DNA of 64,000 nucleotides from contig NZ_ATCL01000014.1 in the NCBI RefSeq assembly GCF_000416965.1, forward strand, positions 496,001 through 560,000, in the 5' to 3' direction. The first letter of the stretch is position 1. The number at the start of each line of letters is the position of its first letter. The DNA comes from Exiguobacterium chiriqhucha RW-2 (GTDB lineage: Bacteria; Bacillota; Bacilli; Exiguobacteriales; Exiguobacteriaceae). Position numbers and translations under genes: made by a program. The notes under the pieces are model-generated. The model did not search any database, had not been told where the DNA came from, and saw only the letters and a program-made list of their open reading frames with translations. Below, in pieces: positions 1 through 8,749 of the stretch.

Positions 1-116
1 TCTTTCCAGTAATAGCTCAGACCGAGCCCGAACAACAATACGCCGATGAGACAAGCGACGGCGAGGGCCATCGTGTAAATCCGGTACGGAATTTTAGCGA
101 ATCGATTGCTTCCCAT
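1..116 (-). CDS. Partial small membrane protein (N-terminus only)
   Basis: The first 38 codons of a gene that runs off the left edge. The peptide begins MGSNRFAKIPYRIYTMALAV and continues into one hydrophobic stretch from about residue 14 to 36, so it is a membrane or exported protein. A strong ribosome binding site (GGAGGTG) lies just before the ATG. The visible part is too short to name. It lies downstream of the wall hydrolase gene on the same strand, but a terminator separates the two. Confidence 0.6.
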   Translation of the reverse strand, partial: MGSNRFAKIPYRIYTMALAVACLIGVLLFGLGLSYYWK

Positions 117-188
117 CGGACACCTCCTTCTTTCTCTTCCCATTCTATCTCTCGTGTTCGAGTCTTTCGAGGGAAATCCTGCCCCACG

Positions 189-212
189 AAAAAAAACCCG
201 ACAAAGGTCGGG
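189..212 (-). terminator. Rho-independent terminator of the NlpC/P60 gene
   Basis: A six-pair stem (CCCGAC/GTCGGG) with a four-base loop is followed on the minus strand by eight T. It ends the wall hydrolase transcript. Confidence 0.8.
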
Positions 213-231
213 TCTTTCAATGCGCCGAAGG

Positions 232-1830
232 TCACGGTCGCTTGTAACCGATGACGCGTGATTTCCAGTATGGCTCTTTACTGATCGTGTTATAGCCGAG
301 TCCGTACGTCCCGGCGTGGATGAACGTGTCCGCGTTAATCATGATCCCCATGTGTGACGGGCCGGCCGTGTACGTGTTCTCGAAGAAGACAAGGTCGCCC
401 GCTTTTGGGACGAACGTCTTGCTGAGCTGTGTTCCGAAATAAGACCCGGACCAGTACGTGGCGACGTTCGTGCGTGGGACGCTGTAGCCTGCCTGGTTGA
501 AGGCATAATAGATGAGTCCAGAGCAGTCAAACCCACCGTTGGCCGGGTTCGAGGATGCCCAGATGTATGGGGTGCCGACGTATTTCTTAGCGACGGCGAT
601 GGCGGCGATTCCTGCCTCGGACGTGCCTGGAGCAGGACTTACCGCAGAGCCTTTCGGCACCGCTTTGACGTAAGACGCCGAAACGAAACCGGTCGTGTTC
701 CCGATATAGATTTGATGCCAACCGTTCGACGTCTGGACGATTCGGAGCGTCTGTCCGGCCGTGACGCGACCGATGATGGCCGAGTTCGTCGAGGCCGACG
801 TGCGGACGTTGAGCGATGGTGTATTCACGACATAGTCGAACGAAGCGTTGCCTGCACCGCCGTCTCCGGCGTTCGGTGTGACCGGCGCACTCGGTGCTGT
901 CGTCGTCTGTTTCAAGTAACCGGTGCTGACGTAACCGCTCTTGCCGTTATACGTGACGTATACCCACGTGCCGCTCTGCTTCGTCGCTTTGACGGTCGTG
1001 CCGTTCGGGATGCTCGTGACGAGGGCGTAGCCGATACCGGGGCCTTGACGGACGTTCAAGTTGGCCGTCGTGACGTACGACTGGTTGATGCTCTGTTCTT
1101 GTGGAGCGGCCGGTTTTGTCGGCGTGCTCGGTGTAGTCGGTTTGACGGACGAGTTCGTCAAGTACCCGTTATGTACCCAACCGGTCTTCCCACCGTAGCT
1201 GACTTTTGTCCAGGCACCGCTCGTTTGAATCGGTTTGAGCGCTTGGCCTTTCGGAATCGTGACGAGTACGTCGTGCCACGTGCCTGCGGCGACGCGCATA
1301 TTCAAGTCGGCCGTCGTGACGGTGGCGTCGCTTGATGGTGCTGGGGCAGCAGGTTTGATTGGAGTCGGTGTAGCTGGTTTGACAGATGAGGCCGTCAAAT
1401 ACCCGTTATGTACCCAACCGGTCTTCCCGCCATAGCTGACTTTCGTCCAGGCACCGCTCGTTTGGATCGGCGTGAGTGCTTGGCCTTTCGGGATCGTGAC
1501 GAGTACGTCGTGCCACGTGCCTGCGGCGAGACGCATGTTCAACGCGGCCGTCGTGACAGTACCCGTGCCTGATGTGGCAGCAGGTTTCACCGTGGTCGGG
1601 GCGTTCCCGTTCAATTTAAGCGTCTGCCCGATGGCGAGACGGTCTGAATTCAAGTTGTTGAAAGCTTTTAAATTAGCGAGTGACACGTTGTGCTGTTGGC
1701 TGATCGACCAGAGCGTGTCACCGGCACGGACGACGTGTGAACTGGCTGCTGCGGCTTCGTCGGCCTGGGCGATGATGCTTACGGCGGCGATGGCTGCGAA
1801 TGAGTACATGAGGCCGGACTTAGGGGACAT
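232..1830 (-). CDS. Secreted LysM-SH3b-NlpC/P60 cell wall endopeptidase
   Basis: A peptidoglycan hydrolase of 532 residues that likely cuts stem peptides in the cell wall. A signal peptide (about residues 1-29) is followed by a LysM domain (about 33-77, starting VVRAGDTLWSISQQ), four bacterial SH3 domains (about 90-400), and a C-terminal NlpC/P60 catalytic domain. The catalytic residues are visible: Cys436 in NGGFDCSGL, His493 in GPSHMG and His505 in FIHAG. I chose the ATG at 1830 because GAAGGAAG precedes it and the signal peptide begins there. The first two SH3 domains are almost identical. A longer paralogue sits at 26392-28446. Family function is well established; the substrate bond is inferred. 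Confidence 0.9.
   Translation of the reverse strand: MSPKSGLMYSFAAIAAVSIIAQADEAAAASSHVVRAGDTLWSISQQHNVSLANLKAFNNLNSDRLAIGQTLKLNGNAPTTVKPAATSGTGTVTTAALNMRLAAGTWHDVLVTIPKGQALTPIQTSGAWTKVSYGGKTGWVHNGYLTASSVKPATPTPIKPAAPAPSSDATVTTADLNMRVAAGTWHDVLVTIPKGQALKPIQTSGAWTKVSYGGKTGWVHNGYLTNSSVKPTTPSTPTKPAAPQEQSINQSYVTTANLNVRQGPGIGYALVTSIPNGTTVKATKQSGTWVYVTYNGKSGYVSTGYLKQTTTAPSAPVTPNAGDGGAGNASFDYVVNTPSLNVRTSASTNSAIIGRVTAGQTLRIVQTSNGWHQIYIGNTTGFVSASYVKAVPKGSAVSPAPGTSEAGIAAIAVAKKYVGTPYIWASSNPANGGFDCSGLIYYAFNQAGYSVPRTNVATYWSGSYFGTQLSKTFVPKAGDLVFFENTYTAGPSHMGIMINADTFIHAGTYGLGYNTISKEPYWKSRVIGYKRP
1141..1557 (-). repeat. Tandem duplication of an SH3b-coding unit (237-bp period)
   Basis: Two copies, about 1141-1320 and 1378-1557, are offset by 237 bp (79 codons). 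They encode SH3 domains that differ at only a few residues, and nucleotide identity is also high, with long stretches unchanged. The other two SH3 domains of the gene are much more divergent. This points to recent in-frame duplication or gene conversion. Confidence 0.8.
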
Positions 1831-2110
1831 GGGGTCACTTCCTTCTCTAATGAGTGCTTTTGACAATTATCGACAGGTAAAGCAATACATGTTTATTGTA
1901 GGGTTTACACAAACGGCAAGCAATGGTGGAAATGGCTCAATCAGCCGATTCCGTTAAAAATGAGGTCAATATTTTTGGACGCGTATGAGGCAACAGTAAT
2001 AAAGAAACAGGGGAATCGAAAATTGACTTTCTGTTGAATTTTGGAAACCTATCCATAGTTCTTTTCGTGCTATCATGAATTCAAAACGTTTGAATGAGAG
2101 TAGGGGACTT

Positions 2111-3964
2111 ATGAACGAGGGGAACTTTTCAACACAATCATATCGCAAACATCAAGAGAAACTGTTCGAACTCGTCCGAATGCCAGAAGTGACGGAGGCT
2201 GCGGTACGGCAAGCGCTCTTATACATGTGTGAGGTCGTCTCCGATATGCTCGACGTCGACACGGTCTCGATTTGGCATTTCGACGAGACGTATGCCTCGA
2301 TCAGTTGCCAAGTCGCCTATTCGAAAGAGACGGGACCGAGCGAACCGGTGTTGACGGTCATGCGTGGGGACGCACCTGTCTATTTCGACGCGTTGCGGAC
2401 GAACCGGGTGCTCCCGTTCGAAGACGTCCGGACCCACGAGTGGGTGAAGGACTTATACCAGCAGCACTTCGTGGAAGGGCAACGAATTTATTCGATGCTC
2501 GACGCCCCAATCTATGCGAACAATCGGGCGAAAGGGGTCATCTGTTGTGAGACGTTCGCGCCGCGGCAATGGACGTTCATCGAGGAGCTGATCGTCAGCA
2601 CGCTGTCCGACTTTATAGCCATCCTCTATCTCCGGCTCGACCGCCGCGAGATCGATGAACACATCACGAAGCTCGCCTATACGGATGAACAGACCGGGCT
2701 CATGAACTTGAACGGGTTCATCGAGCGGGTGGACGCGCTCCGCGAACAGGCACCGCACCAGCTCGGCTCATTGATTTATCTCCGGGCGGACGAGTTCCGT
2801 TCCGTCGAGACGGCCATCGGCATCCAGCGCGCGGACGACATCGTCATCGAACTGTCGGAACGCCTCCAACAAGTCGTCGATGCGTCGCTCTTGGCGCGCG
2901 TCTCTCAATCTGGATTTCTACTGTGGACGCCTTACGGCGACCGCATCAAAGTAAAGGCGCTCGCCGATTTGATTTGTGAGACAGTGACGAGCGAGCCGTT
3001 CGCGGTCGGGGAACTCGACGTCGTCTTGACGATGAGCGCCTTCATCTCGATCGAGGACAAGTCACGCTCGACGCTCGAGATGATGGACACGACCCGAATC
3101 ACGGCCAATGATCGCCACGTGCAGCGCGGGGGGATCGCCTTCTACGAGGAAGAAATGGGCGAGAAGGCGACGGCCCGTCTGACGCTCGAGATGAATTTGC
3201 GGAAAGGGCTCGCCTTGAACGAGTTCACGCTCTATTACCAACCGAAGATTGAAGCGGCGACTGGCAAGTTAAAAGGATTTGAAGGGCTGATGCGCTGGAT
3301 CCATCCCAAACAAGGATTGATTCCGCCGCTCGACTTCATCCCGCTCGCCGAATCGACCGGTGTCATCATCGCACTCGAAGAGTGGGCGCTCGAGGCGGCA
3401 TGTCGCCAACTGAAGACGTGGCACGACGCGGGCCGGATGTATCAGCTCGCCTTGAACTTGTCGGCCCGTCATTTCCTATCGGACGGGGTCGTCGAAAAGT
3501 TGGGCCATATCGTCAAGGAGATGGGCGTCTGCCCGAACTACTTGACGTTCGAGATCACCGAGAGCGTCGGGATGGAGAATCAGCAGCACGTCATCGAGCG
3601 GTTCGTCGCGTTCCGGGAACAAGGCTTCTCGATCTCGATCGATGACTTCGGGACCGGCTTCTCGGCGTTCGTCTACTTGAAGCACTATCCGATTCATGAG
3701 ATTAAAATCGACCGGCAGTTCATCCAAGTGACGGACAACGATCCGACCGGGAACGTTATCGTCCAGTCGATTATCGAGCTCGCCCGCGGGCTCGGCTTGA
3801 AGACGGTGTGTGAAGGGATCGAAACGACGGACCAGCGCGACACACTCCGTTCGCTCGGCTGCGACGAGATGCAAGGCTACTTGTTCTCGCGTCCGCTACC
3901 GATTGATGAGCTCGAGACGTGGATTGAGGACTATGACACGACGAAAAAGGATTCGCTCCGCTGA
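2111..3964 (+). CDS. GAF - degenerate GGDEF - EAL cyclic-di-GMP phosphodiesterase
   Basis: A cytoplasmic signalling protein of 617 residues. The N-terminal third looks like a GAF sensor domain. The middle is a GGDEF fold whose signature is replaced by SQSGF, so it should not make c-di-GMP. The C-terminal EAL domain (about 365-605) keeps its metal and catalytic residues: the first Glu of the EAL motif (here EGL), NLS, EITES, DDFGTG at 511-516, Lys532 in IKID and Glu569 in CEGIE. It is therefore probably an active phosphodiesterase that hydrolyses c-di-GMP. No membrane segments are seen. The ATG at 2111 follows AGTAGGGGA; an upstream in-frame ATG at 2075 has no such site. Confidence 0.88.
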   Translation: MNEGNFSTQSYRKHQEKLFELVRMPEVTEAAVRQALLYMCEVVSDMLDVDTVSIWHFDETYASISCQVAYSKETGPSEPVLTVMRGDAPVYFDALRTNRVLPFEDVRTHEWVKDLYQQHFVEGQRIYSMLDAPIYANNRAKGVICCETFAPRQWTFIEELIVSTLSDFIAILYLRLDRREIDEHITKLAYTDEQTGLMNLNGFIERVDALREQAPHQLGSLIYLRADEFRSVETAIGIQRADDIVIELSERLQQVVDASLLARVSQSGFLLWTPYGDRIKVKALADLICETVTSEPFAVGELDVVLTMSAFISIEDKSRSTLEMMDTTRITANDRHVQRGGIAFYEEEMGEKATARLTLEMNLRKGLALNEFTLYYQPKIEAATGKLKGFEGLMRWIHPKQGLIPPLDFIPLAESTGVIIALEEWALEAACRQLKTWHDAGRMYQLALNLSARHFLSDGVVEKLGHIVKEMGVCPNYLTFEITESVGMENQQHVIERFVAFREQGFSISIDDFGTGFSAFVYLKHYPIHEIKIDRQFIQVTDNDPTGNVIVQSIIELARGLGLKTVCEGIETTDQRDTLRSLGCDEMQGYLFSRPLPIDELETWIEDYDTTKKDSLR

Positions 3965-3976
3965 GCGAATCCTTTT
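3944..3976. terminator. Bidirectional terminator overlapping the EAL gene stop
   Basis: AAAAGGATTCGCT pairs with AGCGAATCCTTTT around a short loop that contains the stop codon of the EAL gene. With A and T runs on both sides it can serve this gene and the convergent histidine kinase gene. Confidence 0.8.
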
Positions 3977-3977
3977 G

Positions 3978-5351
3978 TTATGCCGGTAACTCGATGCGAA
4001 TCGTCGTCCCGGACCCGCGCGCACTCGTCACCGTGACGGTGCCGCCGTGCGCTTTGATGATGTCCCGGGAAATGGCCATACCGAGTCCGCTACCGAGCGC
4101 GTCGGTCGTGTTCGTGCCCCGGTAGTAGCGTTCGAAAATGTACGGCAGTTCACTTGCATCGATGCCGATGCCGTCGTCTTGAATCGTGATCACGTCATGC
4201 GCGACGGACACATGGACGGCGACCGTCTCATCGTTATGGAGCAGGGCGTTATACAAGAAGTTGAGAAGGGCCCGCTTCATGAAGTGCCGGTCGATGGGGC
4301 GCGTCTCGGCGTTCGTGCTCGTGAACGTGATGTCCCGCTCGGAGAACCGGGCGTCGTTCAACACGTCGATGACGAGCTCGCGGACGAATCTTTCGAGCCC
4401 GGTCTCGACCGTCTCGAGCGGGAAATCGCCGTGCTGGAGCCGCATCGTCAAATTGAAATCATCGATCAATTCCTTCATATACAACGCCTGTCGCTCGATG
4501 ACCTCGGCGTATTGGCGCCGTTCGGAATCAGTCAGCTCTTGGTCGTCGAGCAGCTCGGCGTAGCCTTGGATCGAGGCGAGCGGCGTCTTCAAGTCGTGCG
4601 AGACGTTGCTCATCCATTCTTTCCGGCGCAGTTCGAGCTCTTCGCGTTCCGACTCGTACGTCGTCAGCGTCTCGGACACGTCGTTCAAGTTGGCGAAGAC
4701 GGGCCGATACATGCCGGGCCGTTTCGGTTCGACGGTTGAGAAGTCACGCGCCTTCAGCTGGGCGATCCGTTCGGTCAATCGATAGACTGGCTTCGTCAAA
4801 ATCGAGCTGAAGGCGAGACCGATCAGCGCGGCGACAGCAAGGTCGACGATGAGCAGGATGAGTCCGGCCTTTGAGACGTAGGCGAGCACGGACTGGGGGT
4901 CGAACATCGTGACGATGCGGCCCTCGGTCGCCTCGGGGAAGCCGACGAGATAGCTATAGTCCTCGAACTCCCCGATGAAGTAGAGGACAAGGTCGTCGTC
5001 CTTATATTTGTAGATCTGAATCAACTCGATCGGTGAGTACGCGTCCGGTGCCGTCGCCGGCGCATCGATGTCACTGACGACACGGCCCGACGCATCGAGC
5101 ACTTGCAGGAAGGCGTTGTTCGCCTCGAGTGCTCGGACTCCGTCCGGACTGACGACCGGTTCACCGTCCTCGAGCGTCATATATTGATTGAACGTGCGCG
5201 TGAACGTCTCACCTGAGTTGCTTTCGACGTCATCGATGCCGGTCCGCTGATTGACGAGGAGAGCTACGAGAATGACGACGTTCAAGATGACGACGATGGC
5301 GACGATGGCCAGAATCGACACCAAATAGTTACCGGTCAGTTTCCATTTCAC
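3978..5351 (-). CDS. Sensor histidine kinase with extracytoplasmic sensor domain
   Basis: A membrane kinase of 457 residues, partner of the response regulator directly upstream. It has two membrane helices (about 10-33 and 161-184) flanking an outside domain of about 125 residues, a HAMP linker, a HisKA dimerisation helix with phospho-acceptor His252 in SNVSHDLKTP, and a HATPase domain with N box (NALLHND), G1 (DDGIGI) and G2 (GSGLGMA) motifs. The GTG at 5351 is chosen because GGGGGCGG lies at good distance, 13 bp after the regulator stop. It neighbours a BceAB-type exporter, but BceS-type kinases normally lack a large outside domain, so signal recognition may differ. Confidence 0.9.
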   Translation of the reverse strand: MKWKLTGNYLVSILAIVAIVVILNVVILVALLVNQRTGIDDVESNSGETFTRTFNQYMTLEDGEPVVSPDGVRALEANNAFLQVLDASGRVVSDIDAPATAPDAYSPIELIQIYKYKDDDLVLYFIGEFEDYSYLVGFPEATEGRIVTMFDPQSVLAYVSKAGLILLIVDLAVAALIGLAFSSILTKPVYRLTERIAQLKARDFSTVEPKRPGMYRPVFANLNDVSETLTTYESEREELELRRKEWMSNVSHDLKTPLASIQGYAELLDDQELTDSERRQYAEVIERQALYMKELIDDFNLTMRLQHGDFPLETVETGLERFVRELVIDVLNDARFSERDITFTSTNAETRPIDRHFMKRALLNFLYNALLHNDETVAVHVSVAHDVITIQDDGIGIDASELPYIFERYYRGTNTTDALGSGLGMAISRDIIKAHGGTVTVTSARGSGTTIRIELPA

Positions 5352-5364
5352 GTGTGACCGCCCC

Positions 5365-6057
5365 CTATGCCTCGAACTTGTAGCCGAGCCCTTTGACCGT
5401 CTTGATGTAGGTCGGTTGGGACGGATTCGGTTCGATTTTTTCACGGAGACGGCGCATGTGTACCATGACGGTGTTGTCGGCCCCATAGAAATCTTCGCCC
5501 CACACTTGGGTGAACAGCGTCTCTTTGCTGAGAATCCGGTTCGGGTTGCGCATGAAGCAGGCGAGCAGGCCGACTTCTTTGGCCGTCAGCTCGAGGCGGA
5601 CCCCGTCGCGATCCACTTCAGTGCCGTCCGCGTTCAACCGGAACGGGCCGACAATCGTGTCATTCGGGAGCTCGGGTGCGTCATAGAGCGACACGCGGCG
5701 AAGCTGCGCCTTGACGCGGAAGGCGACTTCTTTCGGGCTGAACGGCTTCGTGATATAGTCGTCGCCGCCGATGGCGAGACCGAGAATCTTGTCGACCTCG
5801 TCGGACTTGGCCGACAGAAATAGAATCGGGATGTTCGACGTGTTCCGGATTTGCCGGCACAGCTCGTAGCCTTCGCCGTCCGGCAACATGACGTCGAGGA
5901 TGGCGAGATGGGGCGCGAACGCGGTGAACGTTGCGAGTCCGTCTCGAATCGTATGGGCCGTCCGAATCTCGCGAAAGCCTTCTTTCTCTAACGCTTTTTG
6001 GATGAGCGTACATAAGTCTCTCTCGTCATCGACGATTAAGATACGTGGTTGTTCCAT
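5365..6057 (-). CDS. OmpR/PhoB-family response regulator
   Basis: A DNA-binding response regulator of 230 residues. The receiver domain (about 4-115) shows the acidic pair in IVDDE, phosphorylation site Asp55 in ILDVMLPDG and the conserved Lys in TKPFS. The C-terminal half is a winged-helix trans_reg_C domain ending in TYIKTVKGLGYKFEA. The ATG at 6057 is spaced correctly from AGAGGTGAT; an earlier ATG at 6063 is too close to that site. It forms an operon with the kinase and is divergent from the ABC transporter genes. It likely activates them through the direct repeats in the intergenic region (inference). Confidence 0.92.
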   Translation of the reverse strand: MEQPRILIVDDERDLCTLIQKALEKEGFREIRTAHTIRDGLATFTAFAPHLAILDVMLPDGEGYELCRQIRNTSNIPILFLSAKSDEVDKILGLAIGGDDYITKPFSPKEVAFRVKAQLRRVSLYDAPELPNDTIVGPFRLNADGTEVDRDGVRLELTAKEVGLLACFMRNPNRILSKETLFTQVWGEDFYGADNTVMVHMRRLREKIEPNPSQPTYIKTVKGLGYKFEA

Positions 6058-6098
6058 GATCATCACCTCTCGTTCAAGCATAACACTTAAGCTTTTTG

Positions 6099-6129
6099 TA
6101 AGGTACGCGTGATTTTCAGTTAAGGTACG
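6099..6129. promoter_or_regulatory. Candidate response-regulator operator (direct repeat)
   Basis: The nonamer TAAGGTACG occurs exactly twice, at 6099-6107 and 6121-6129. The starts are 22 bp apart, about two helical turns, in the region between the divergent regulator and transporter operons. Tandem direct repeats on one helix face are typical of OmpR-family binding sites. Binding by the adjacent regulator is inferred. Confidence 0.55.
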
Positions 6130-6164
6130 GCCTGTATCGTAATGGATAGAAAGAGGTGCTCATA

Positions 6165-6923
6165 ATGAATCCATTACTACAAGTTGATGCTATCCAAAAG
6201 ACATACACGACCGGAGGCCATGCCTTTAACGCGCTCGATGGCGTGTCGTTCACAATCGACCACGGCGAGTTCGTCGGAATCATGGGGCCGTCGGGAGCCG
6301 GGAAGTCGACGCTGTTGAACGTGCTCGCCACAATCGACACACCGACAGACGGGGACATCTTCGTCGACGGAGAGAATATCGCCAAGCTCGAAGAAGAGGC
6401 GCTTTCGGACTTCCGACGCGACCATCTCGGCTTCATTTTCCAAGACTATAACCTGCTCGACTCGCTCACGGTCCGGGAGAACATCCTGCTCCCGCTCGCC
6501 GTCACGAAGACGCCGATCGACGAGACACGGTCACGCGTCGAAGCGCTCGCACATCGGTTCGGGATCACGGCGATCCTCGACCAATACCCGTACCAAATCT
6601 CGGGTGGACAGAAGCAACGAACGGCGGTGTGCCGCGCGCTCATCTCCAATCCGAAGCTCATCTTTGCCGACGAACCGACGGGGGCGCTCGACTCAAAGTC
6701 GGCGACGGATCTGCTCCAGACGCTCGCCGGGTTGAACGAGGCCGAGACGACGATCATGATGGTGACGCACGATGCCTACGCCGCGAGTTTTTGCCGTCGG
6801 GTGCTCTACATTCAGGACGGACGATTGTCGAAAGAACTGATTCGCGGGACGACATCGCGCGACGCCTTCTATCAGACGATCCTCGACGAGCTGAAGGGCG
6901 GTGCGTCTGATGACGCTGTTTGA
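6165..6923 (+). CDS. BceA/YxdL-type ABC transporter ATP-binding protein
   Basis: ATPase subunit of 252 residues for a lipoprotein-release/antimicrobial-peptide-type exporter. It shows Walker A (GPSGAGKST), Q loop (FIFQDYNLLD), signature (ISGGQKQR), Walker B (LIFADEPTGALD) and the switch His (MMVTHD). It pairs with the FtsX-type permease, whose start overlaps its 3' end. In the family these transporters confer resistance to, and sense, peptide antibiotics. The order of ATPase, permease and YxeA-like gene with a two-component system matches yxdJKLM-yxeA of Bacillus subtilis. The ATG at 6165 is preceded by AGAAAGAGGTG. Confidence 0.9.
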   Translation: MNPLLQVDAIQKTYTTGGHAFNALDGVSFTIDHGEFVGIMGPSGAGKSTLLNVLATIDTPTDGDIFVDGENIAKLEEEALSDFRRDHLGFIFQDYNLLDSLTVRENILLPLAVTKTPIDETRSRVEALAHRFGITAILDQYPYQISGGQKQRTAVCRALISNPKLIFADEPTGALDSKSATDLLQTLAGLNEAETTIMMVTHDAYAASFCRRVLYIQDGRLSKELIRGTTSRDAFYQTILDELKGGASDDAV

Positions 6924-8739
6924 TTTAGCGAAGAAGAACGTCGCCCGCAACTTGTCGCGTTATGCGCTCTACGTCGGGACGACCATCTTCTCAATCATCA
7001 TCTATTTCACGTTCGCGACGCTCAAACATAGCGATGAGATTAGCGGCATGGCCGAGACGTCAGGACAAATCCGCAGCTTAATGAGCGCATCGACGTTCAT
7101 TCTGCTCGTCTTCGTCGCTTTGTTCATCGCCTACTCGAACGCCTTCTTTTTGAAAGGACGTAAACGCGAGGTCGGGCTCTATTCGCTCCTCGGGGTACGC
7201 AAGAAACAAATCGGGACACTTTTGTTGTTCGAGAACCTCGTCATCGGCGCGGTGTCGCTTCTCGTCGGGATCGGCCTCGGTTTGCTCGGCTCGAATGCGC
7301 TGTTACAGCTGTTGCTCCGCTTGATGAACAGCGACTTGTCGATCGGCTTCACGGTCGCGACATCGGCCCTCATCGAGACGACGCTCGTGTTCGTGGCCAT
7401 CTTCTTGTTCACGTCGTTCCAAGGCTATCGGGTCATCTATCGCTTCAAGCTGATTGAACTGTTCCATGCTGATAAGAAAGGTGAGGACGTCCCGGAAGCG
7501 AGCCCGTTCATGGCGCTCCTTGGAGTGTTCGTCCTCGGCGCGGCCTATTGGCTCGCCTTGCAAGACTTGGCGACATCACCGCTCTGGGGATATCTCACGG
7601 CGGCGATGCCGCTCCTCATCATCGGGCTCACGATCGTCGGGTCGGGTCTGTTGTTCCATAGTGTCCTCATCTTCATCCTCGGCCGCCTGAAAGCGAATGA
7701 GCGCTGGTCATGGCGCCGGCTCAACTTGTTGACGACGTCACAGTTGTTATACCGAATCCGTGGTAACGCCAAGACGCTCACGCTCATCAGCATCATCAGT
7801 GCGACGGCGATCACGGCAGGCGGCGCCATTTTCAGCGTTTATTATTACGCCGAGCAACAAGTCACATCGTACGCACCGTACACGTTCGCCTGGCAAGGTG
7901 AGGCGCGTGATATCGATGCCGATGTGCTTCATCAGACGACCGTTCTCGAGAAGACGGTTCGGGTCGCTGGGGAGATGGGGGAACGCGAATATGGCGTCAT
8001 CGATGAGTCGACGTTCCGAGCCGTCGCGACCGATCTGGGCTGGGATACACCACCGGCACTGACACAAAATCAGGTGTATTTGATCGATCCGTTCTATGAC
8101 GAACGATTCTCAGAAAATGTGACCGAGGTCGAGCTCGATGGTGTGACACATGAAGTCGCTTCTCGCTACGACGAGACACCGCTCAACGTCATGACGTTCG
8201 GCGGCTTGCTCCTTGTGACACCGGACGACGTGTTCACGGCACTGTCGGAACCGGCGACGACGTATCAGGCCGTCTCCGTCGCCGATTATAAAGAACAAAC
8301 CGCCTTGTCGGAGTCGTTGTCGATTGAGGCGAATTTCTCGAGCGCGACGGCCTTATATAGCGAAGCGATGGCCGTGCACGGCGCACTGTTGTTCGTCGGC
8401 AGCTTCCTCGGACTCGTCTTCCTCGTCGCCACCGGCAGCATCATCTATTTCAAGACGATGACTGAAGCGGAAGAGGACCGGGCCAAATACGCGGTGCTCC
8501 GAAAAGTCGGCATCTCGAAACGGGACGTGAAACGAACGATTCGCCAACAGATCGCTGTCGTGTTCCTAGCGCCATTCTCGCTCGGCATCGTGCACGCCTC
8601 GGTCGCGCTCGTCGCATTCTCGCGGTTGCTCGGAATGAATTTCACGGTGCCGGTGCTCGTCTGGATGGCTTTGTACAGCGCGATCTATGCGCTCTACTAC
8701 GTGCTGACCGTACGTCGGTTCACGAAACAAATTTTATGA
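6910..8739 (+). CDS. BceB/YxdM-type ABC transporter permease
   Basis: An FtsX-family membrane permease of 609 residues, the usual length for BceB/YxdM proteins. N-terminal helices carry the typical FFLKGRKREVGLYSLLG region. A large loop of about 200 residues, rich in acidic residues (around 310-500), lies between later helices and should face outside, followed by three C-terminal helices. It likely works with the preceding ATPase in detoxifying cell-wall-active peptides and in signalling to the neighbouring kinase. The ATG at 6910 lies inside the ATPase gene (14-bp overlap), which suggests translational coupling. Confidence 0.88.
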   Translation: MTLFDLAKKNVARNLSRYALYVGTTIFSIIIYFTFATLKHSDEISGMAETSGQIRSLMSASTFILLVFVALFIAYSNAFFLKGRKREVGLYSLLGVRKKQIGTLLLFENLVIGAVSLLVGIGLGLLGSNALLQLLLRLMNSDLSIGFTVATSALIETTLVFVAIFLFTSFQGYRVIYRFKLIELFHADKKGEDVPEASPFMALLGVFVLGAAYWLALQDLATSPLWGYLTAAMPLLIIGLTIVGSGLLFHSVLIFILGRLKANERWSWRRLNLLTTSQLLYRIRGNAKTLTLISIISATAITAGGAIFSVYYYAEQQVTSYAPYTFAWQGEARDIDADVLHQTTVLEKTVRVAGEMGEREYGVIDESTFRAVATDLGWDTPPALTQNQVYLIDPFYDERFSENVTEVELDGVTHEVASRYDETPLNVMTFGGLLLVTPDDVFTALSEPATTYQAVSVADYKEQTALSESLSIEANFSSATALYSEAMAVHGALLFVGSFLGLVFLVATGSIIYFKTMTEAEEDRAKYAVLRKVGISKRDVKRTIRQQIAVVFLAPFSLGIVHASVALVAFSRLLGMNFTVPVLVWMALYSAIYALYYVLTVRRFTKQIL

Positions 8740-8749
8740 AGGAGAGAGA

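Noticed and set aside
712-1335. Open frame of 207 codons on the plus strand opposite the wall hydrolase gene
   Set aside because: It is antisense to SH3 repeats and its composition (Arg, Asp, Val rich) is that of a shadow frame; no ribosome binding site.
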